Assembly (NCBI GenBank): GCA_005408345.1
Contig: SEMN01000319.1
Location: forward strand, 124,001-188,000
Length of the DNA: 64,000 nucleotides
Direction of reading: 5' to 3'
From: Macquaria australasica
Lineage: Eukaryota; Chordata; Actinopteri; Centrarchiformes; Percichthyidae
The stretch's first letter is position 1. Every line of letters starts with the position of its first letter. This document shows positions 58,640-64,000 of this stretch, in pieces. Under the pieces are notes generated by a model that saw only the letters and a list, made by a program, of their open reading frames with translations, had not been told where the DNA came from and did no database searches. Position numbers and translations under genes: made by a program.

Positions 58640-60544
58640 GATGTCAGGGGGAAAAGGGAGGACGTGACTTCATGTCATACGCTGCAGCGGAGCACGTACC
58701 TTCACAACACAGCAGATGTTGGCTGGGTTGTTAAGCTTCCTGCCACGTGTTGCTGATGTCATCACATCTCTCTTTTGCTCTCTGTGGATCCGGGAGTTTT
58801 ACTTGTATGTCTCATGATTTTGATTTGACGGTTAAAAGTTGTGCTGCCACCCCAATACAATGGATGTGAATGCAATCTCATTTCCCAAATATAATGCGAA
58901 CATATTAATATACGGCACAATAAATTAGGACCTGAAAGACATGAAAGAAGAACAACTACGTTCCTCAATCATTTCCAAATGAAGTTTGTCTCGTTGATTA
59001 GTCCCGTCCCAGAGGGTATAATGTGGAAAAGATATAAAGATATGAAATAGATACAGCAGCTGCTCTTCTGTTGTGTTTCTGACAAAGTAGTAACTTTAAT
59101 GTTTAATAGCTATATTTGTATATTTTATATTTGTCAGTATGCACACAAAGTTTCTGTAAAGACACAGTGCACCTCCTTTCTGTTCATGCATGATGATTAT
59201 TTGCCCCTCATAAACTGAGGAGAAACTAATCAGTTGTGCAGTGATTGGTTGAAGAAATAACAACATTGTCAGCCCTCCATGACACCTGATTGTCCATCCC
59301 TGCTTTGAAAGGTGTTGAAAATGCTTTTTCTAGAGCCAGCGCTGTATCACACAGCATTTTTAATAGGTGGGCTTATCTGAAAACCCAGAGGGGGGATTCC
59401 ATAAATATTTTTTTCGCCTGCTGGCCAGCTGTGACCTTGTTCGGGCAGCGCAGTCACTCAGAAGCTGTAAAGGTTTAATGATGTGTGGGCATTACATTTC
59501 ACTCCTCATATTTCCTTAAAATCTATAGTTAACAAGAAGGACTTCAGTGAGATATAAAGGGGAAATGAACTCCAGACCTGTCATGTAGAAAATCTAATTC
59601 ATAATAAGACAAATATACTAGTGGAATTAAAATGCTGCTGTATCGACTAACTCAGTCAGTGTCACCACCACGGTCAGCCCGTTTGGATAAGCAGCCGAAA
59701 CAGGCCTTACAGATACAAAAGGGCTGGGTCTTTTTTGAAAGACATCTGAAGGACCTGGTTTCCTGCAATCCAGTGTCTGTACTCGGCCAAAGTTGTTGGA
59801 GAAAGAGGAGGCACTCTCTGATAATCTGAAAGCAGAATACTTCCCCAAAAATCTGTTTTTTGAGCATCCAGTATTCCCCCCTTGTAGACATGAAAGGTGA
59901 CATTTAAAAGTTTGCTGCTTGCTCCTTTGCAGAGGATGGCAGATGTCGTCCTGGATTCACAGCAGTAACGGTGAACTCTAATGGTGACCCAGAGGCCACA
60001 ACAAAAAACACTTCTCAAACATCTCCTGCACCATAATCCTCTGGTGTTGCACTGTCGCCTCCTCTACTGTACTCTGCTGGAAGTAGCATGCTAAGAGATT
60101 TTTTGGTGAAGCAATGAGAGTTTGGAACAAACTGAACATAACAGTGTTTAGGCTACATTATGAAAAGGTCGTAATGTGTTTTTATCAACATAATTAGGAA
60201 ACTTTGTTAATTAACACATCTGACAAGTTGACGCTGCACGTAGGAACAAATCGTTTACTGGCAAACTATTTTTTTATTCGTTTTTTGACAATATCCACTC
60301 TTGCAATACAGTATCTGCTCGTAGCAAATAAAGCATTATTAACTTGTTTTATGATTATGTTTAGCAACTCACAGCACTTGAAAGAGAAGATGCTTGGCTG
60401 GTTTAATATTGAAAAAGTCACTTGAAGGACGAGACACGACGTGTTTATTAACATTTAACCTTAACCACGATCTTTCACTAACCTTAACCAAAGTGCTTTT
60501 GTTGCCTAAACTGAACCACAGACGGGACTCGGGATGTGAATCCC

Positions 60545-61144
60545 GAGCTGTGTCTCAAATCGCGTACTCCCGTTAGTACACTTACATGCAGTATACTGTG
60601 TATACTGCATGTAAGTGTTCTATGTACTGACTTGTGTAGTGTGTTAATTTTGACAGGGTAATGTCGTCCCAAATCGAATACTGCTGTTGTGCGCTTACCG
60701 GAACTGATGATTGCAACCTTTGATTGCGTCGTCTTCTTCTTGTTTTTAATGACGGATTGCAGCCGGGCGGAGCTTTATCACCAACATTTACCGCGATTGC
60801 CGCACGCTGAAATATCTGCCAGCACGTTTGCTCACTTGACTTTAATTCAATTTTATTAAAAATGAATGAAAAATGAACATGCTTTTACTTTTAGCTGTAA
60901 CAATCGCAACCGCGTTGGCCATTTTCATACGTTGGTGGTCCTCCCCTTCCGCTACGTAGCCAAGATGGCGACCGTTGAAGGTGAGAAGTGTGCAGCGTTC
61001 CACACTCAACTTTCTGGCCGTTTTGTGTACACCATCCAAGTACTTATAGTACACTGCATTTTGCCATACTTGTCAGTGTGAACGCACTTATGCACTCAAA
61101 ATACTAAGTTTGAGTACGGAAGTACGCGATTTGGGACACAGCTC
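60545..61144. mobile_element. MITE (600 bp) with about 24 bp terminal inverted repeats
   Basis: The left end GAGCTGTGTCTCAAATCGCG (60545-60564, continuing TACT) and the right end, whose reverse complement is GAGCTGTGTCCCAAATCGCG, differ at one position. The interior has no transposase. It contains an 18 bp perfect hairpin (60578-60618) beside the left end and CpG-rich sequence in the middle. The 'tgtgtcccaaat' type of end resembles some fish PIF/Harbinger- or ISL2EU-related MITEs, but the superfamily is unproven. The open frames at 60484-60672 and 60842-61081 are inside and are not genes. Confidence 0.75.
60578..60618. repeat. Perfect 18 bp inverted repeat within the MITE
   Basis: ACACTTACATGCAGTATA (60578-60595) and TATACTGCATGTAAGTGT (60601-60618) are exact reverse complements around a 5-base loop (CTGTG). 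It is a subterminal hairpin of the 60545-61144 element. Confidence 0.9.
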
Positions 61145-61354
61145 TGGTCTCTGTTGACAAAGTCCTGCACTCTGTACGCCGACCACCCACCAGGACCACC
61201 TCCCTGCGACTTCCGTGCTACAAACAACTGTCAAAGGTCTGCAACTACTTATTATTTCCACCACTAATCTGTCTAATATTTATTATTTAATCTATTTTTT
61301 TTGTATCAGAAAAAAGTAAAAAGTGTCATCATAATTTTTCAGAAGTGTCCAAGG

Positions 61355-61605
61355 TGACGTCTTCAAATTGCATATTTTATCCCACCAACAGTTCAAAACC
61401 TAAAGATATTCAGTTTGCAATGATATAAAACAGAGAAATACACCAAATCCTCACATTTGAGAAGCTGGAAAAGTATATGTTTGGCCTTTTTGCTTGATAA
61501 ATGACTTAAACATATTATCAATTATCAGAATTATTGCAGATTCATATCTGTTGGTCGAATAATCAATTTATCAGCTAATAATTTTAGCACTATATCTGAT
61601 ATGCA
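61355..61605 (-). repeat. Dispersed teleost repeat, copy 3 of 3
   Basis: The reverse complement of the family at 51845-52090: 'caaggtgacgtcttcaaatt', 'aaagatattcagtttgcaat', 'tcctcacatttgagaagctg', 'ttgcttgataaatgactta', 'ctgttggtcgaataatcaat'. Confidence 0.6.
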
Positions 61606-61859
61606 AATAGAGAATTTCAGTAGAGAATTTCTTTAAACATATATATATTATTATTATTTGAATCAACTTAATAGCTCTGAACTGGGACTCTAGAACAGCT
61701 GTTGTGAGTTACGGAGTGCAAAATGAAGAAGGCTTTATCTGTTGTTTTATCTGCTGGTTCTGAACATTATTTAGGTTACCACTCAAAACTGTAGCGTTTC
61801 TGCCTTCCATACTACGAAAAACTGATTATACATCTCAACTAAATCTGAGTTCAGTCAGA

Positions 61860-62235
61860 CAACTCACGTTTGAAATGTTTATTACAGCAGCAGAACACAG
61901 TTAGAGTTTGGTGTCTAGACTCCGACCTCGTCACTCCCCGCAGATATGTTTACATGGAGATATTGGGGAGTGATGAGCAGATATCTCAAACCTCCATAGC
62001 CCGAGCCTGCAGGTGGATGCTGGGGTGGTGGTGGGGCTGAAAGAACAGACAGCAATACTGATGCAGGGCAGCAGTGACATCGACAGGCAGAGAGAGAGAT
62101 GGGAAATTTTTGCAGCTTAAATAGAGCGCCAAATTGGGAGGGTGTGTTTGGTAGGTGGCTGTTTTTATAGCACCGCAGCTCGAGTTGACTGCCTGAACTA
62201 TCTCGCAGGCGTCGCTCCATTTTTTGTTCTTAAAT
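61860..62235 (-). other. Minus-strand segment with TATA box and poly(A) signal
   Basis: Read on the minus strand, a CTATAAAA box (62170-62163) is followed about 280 bp later by AATAAA (61883-61878). Between them is GC-richer sequence with a 101-codon open frame (62220-61915) that has no recognised motif and starts upstream of the TATA box. The layout could be a solo LTR (U3-R-U5) or a small transcription unit. TG...CA ends and a target duplication were not found. Confidence 0.3.
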
Positions 62236-63004
62236 ATCAAGTTATGTGGCGTACTGTATATATATTTAGTTACTTAAAAATGTTGAAAGCTAAACCTACA
62301 TGGATTTGAAAAGAGATTTGATGGACAGATTCAAAATGTTTATAATAGTTACTGAATGTATGTTTGTTCATGTATGTTCATAATCTGGTCATCACAATGT
62401 CATCTGCTGCAGAGAGTTCACTCATTTACATAATAAGTTTCATTAGCTGAGAGCTTCGGGGCTCGTTGAGACGTTCCCTCTGAGGAACTCTGGTGGATCT
62501 TGAGATGAAAATAAAGGTCATAGAAGAACCGTGAGTTTATCTTACGAGCAAATCCGCTCGGTGGATGGTGTTTCAGAGCAGAGCCCCCTTCCTGCTGGTT
62601 TCCAGCTGTCAGACCGGTTGGTTCGGGATTCAGTGCAACACCCAGAGAACAGCCATCTGCTCTGCTTTACTTCTCATGATGCAGAGAGTGACCTATCCTC
62701 AATCCCACGCATTAAACTGACCAAACTCCATCTGTGTGGGACTGCTGACATTCATCACATGACATAGATATTTGATATACCACCAGGGACGCTTGAAGTC
62801 ATTCAGAGTTGGGGTGCTGAGACAAAGTCTATATAATGACGTCATATTAAATGCTGTGCAACATTCATGTTTTTGTATTAATTTAACTGGGCAACAGAAT
62901 TTTACACCAGTTTTAGAACGTTTTATGCTACAACAGACAATTTATTATTGACTGAGCTACAGCCACACCATACAGATAGCAATAGGACAAGGCAGCTGAA
63001 CTGT

Positions 63005-63007
<3 letters not shown>

Positions 63008-63054
<47 letters not shown>
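63008..63054. repeat. (AC)n microsatellite
   Basis: About 23 uninterrupted AC units; the overlapping Cys-Val and Thr-His open frames are artefacts. Confidence 0.98.
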
Positions 63055-63055
<1 letters not shown>

Positions 63056-63501
63056 CAACCAATAACAATAATAACAGAATTAATTGAAGGCCGCACTCCA
63101 ACACTCCACACTACAGGGACGTCCTCTTGCTCTCATTCGAAGCATGTCGCACTACCAGATCTGTGACAGAATCAAGGAATAACGGAGAACACAGATTCTT
63201 TTTTGAGACATGGTGAAGCGCAGTAATGATACCTAACCCACCATTACCGGTCACTAATACCCATGATTCTTCGCACCAAACTACGTTCTCTGGGTCTGTG
63301 CATCAGATACACAGAAAATACATACATTGAATGTTCTCAGATGAAATCAAATATCGTAAAAATAATTCAAAAAAGAGTGGATTTCAACCAATTACCGAAT
63401 AGCAATGTTTTATAGACTGCCTAGGCTAAAAGGCTACTCTCAAAAGTTTTTTATTGATTTCTTTAGTAAACTTTCTTGCCTTGCAGTCACAGCCTCCTGC
63501 C

Positions 63502-63550
63502 AGTCTGTGGTATACAGGGATACTTCCAGTATCCCTGTATACCACAGACT
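63502..63550. repeat. Perfect 23 bp inverted repeat with 3-base loop
   Basis: The arm at 63502-63524 (starting AGTCTGTGGTATACAGGG) is exactly complementary to the arm at 63528-63550 (ending CCCTGTATACCACAGACT). The loop is TCC. It is the strongest palindrome in the window and lies in AT-rich, unannotated DNA. Confidence 0.95.
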
Positions 63551-63754
63551 TTAAGATGATGTATTATCCTGTTCTTTTAGAGCAGGTTATTTGTGATCCA
63601 GCAAGGCATTCAGCTTAAGGCTTAAAACTATTTTTCATCCTAAGAAGTTTTTGACCACTAGTATGTTTTGATGAGTGGTTCCCTGTTTTGTTTGTATCGT
63701 GCACATACACGAGGATGCACATAAATGCACACAAGCATGCAGGCAACATATACA

Positions 63755-63925
63755 CATTCCTGCCAATGGTTTCATGCTATTCCACTGATTGTCAGTTGGT
63801 AGCGGTAACGTGTCAAGAAACATAGCAATGCACCAACAAAAGAAAGGAAGATGAAAACTCAAAGCTAGCAAACATGGATGTAAACAGTGCAACTATCTGT
63901 TTTGCAAATGTTTTATGGGGATTTT
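63755..63925 (+). repeat. Dispersed repeat, copy 2 (pairs with 55795-55980)
   Basis: 'ttcctgccaatggtttcatg', 'tattccactgattgtcagtt', 'agcaatgcaccaacaaaaga', 'gcaaacatggatgtaaacag' and 'ttttgcaaatgttttatgg' match copy 1 block for block. Confidence 0.7.
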
Positions 63926-64000
63926 TTTTAGGCCTAAAGGAAACACAAAGTGTCTATGGAAAAAAATACAAACAGAGGCAGATTTGCTCTATGTGGCACA

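Larger units (their letters stand above)
50796..64000 (-). other. Intron 1 of the melatonin receptor gene and/or upstream DNA
   Basis: The first receptor exon should encode an extracellular N-terminus, TM1 (a run ending GNLLVI..) and a loop ending RNxKLRNAG. I searched both the minus-strand frames and the raw text and found no such segment. Either the intron continues past 64000 (melatonin receptor first introns are often over 10 kb) or exon 1 is lost or missing. Segments 50830-51840, 52340-53780, 54120-54750, 58700-60540 and 62240-63000 hold nothing that I can name. Confidence 0.6.

Noticed and set aside
63502..63550. Pre-miRNA interpretation of the perfect palindrome
   Set aside because: The loop is 3 bases and pairing is perfect, unlike animal pre-miRNAs; kept only as an unexplained hairpin.
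1..64000. tRNA, rRNA, snRNA genes and CRISPR arrays
   Set aside because: I looked for A/B-box pairs, conserved rRNA words and regularly spaced direct repeats and saw none; the only regular arrays are microsatellites.

Overview
The window looks like a nuclear chromosome segment from a ray-finned fish, most likely a percomorph teleost. The evidence is spliced vertebrate genes with canonical splice sites, long introns, many dinucleotide microsatellites, and dispersed repeats of the kinds common in percomorph genomes. The organism call rests on pattern recognition, not on a database search. Nothing prokaryotic or viral was seen.

Two protein-coding genes can be supported and they converge tail to tail. 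On the plus strand, four exons (795-893, 2478-2644, 4982-5151, 29947-30221) encode the C-terminal half (about 236 residues) of a proton-coupled amino acid transporter of the SLC36 (PAT) family. It is closest to the SLC36A1/2/3 group, and its 5' exons lie to the left of the window. On the minus strand, 50026-50795 is the second and last coding exon of a melatonin receptor (MTNR1 family). It carries TM2 to TM7; the first exon, with the N-terminus and TM1, was not found and probably lies right of base 64000. The pairing is notable: an SLC36A1-type transporter beside a melatonin receptor fits the FAT2/SLC36A1 paralogon, where mammals have no melatonin receptor. The receptor may therefore be the fish-retained fourth subtype (mtnr1d) rather than mtnr1b.

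Layout: 1-5151, three transporter exons with introns. 5152-29946, one 24.8 kb last intron holding a degraded RTE-like LINE 3' end (about 8905-9875), a MITE (13828-14383), a 5'-truncated and frameshifted LINE of the CR1/L2/Rex1 group on the minus strand (18394-20163), a dispersed percomorph-type repeat (24140-24545), a well-preserved solo LTR with a 4 bp target duplication (27682-28297) and a CpG-rich patch (about 28505-28745). 29947-30221, the last transporter exon. 30222-49850, intergenic and UTR DNA with no recognisable exon, holding an LTR-like unit (about 36715-37042), a hAT-like MITE (38058-38511), a local duplication (39757-40988), pyrimidine-rich tracts, an integrase-type transposon relic (44349-44564, minus) and a nested repeat (47526-49055). 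50026-50795, the receptor exon. 50796-64000, receptor intron or upstream DNA with further MITEs, one of them flanked by TTAA, and perfect hairpins.

The two genes are not a functional unit. The transporter moves small neutral amino acids with protons, typically at lysosomal or plasma membranes; the receptor is a Gi-coupled GPCR for melatonin. Their adjacency is of evolutionary (synteny) interest. No undescribed multi-gene system was found. The best leads are the receptor subtype and its short tail, the nested repeats, and a few perfect palindromes.
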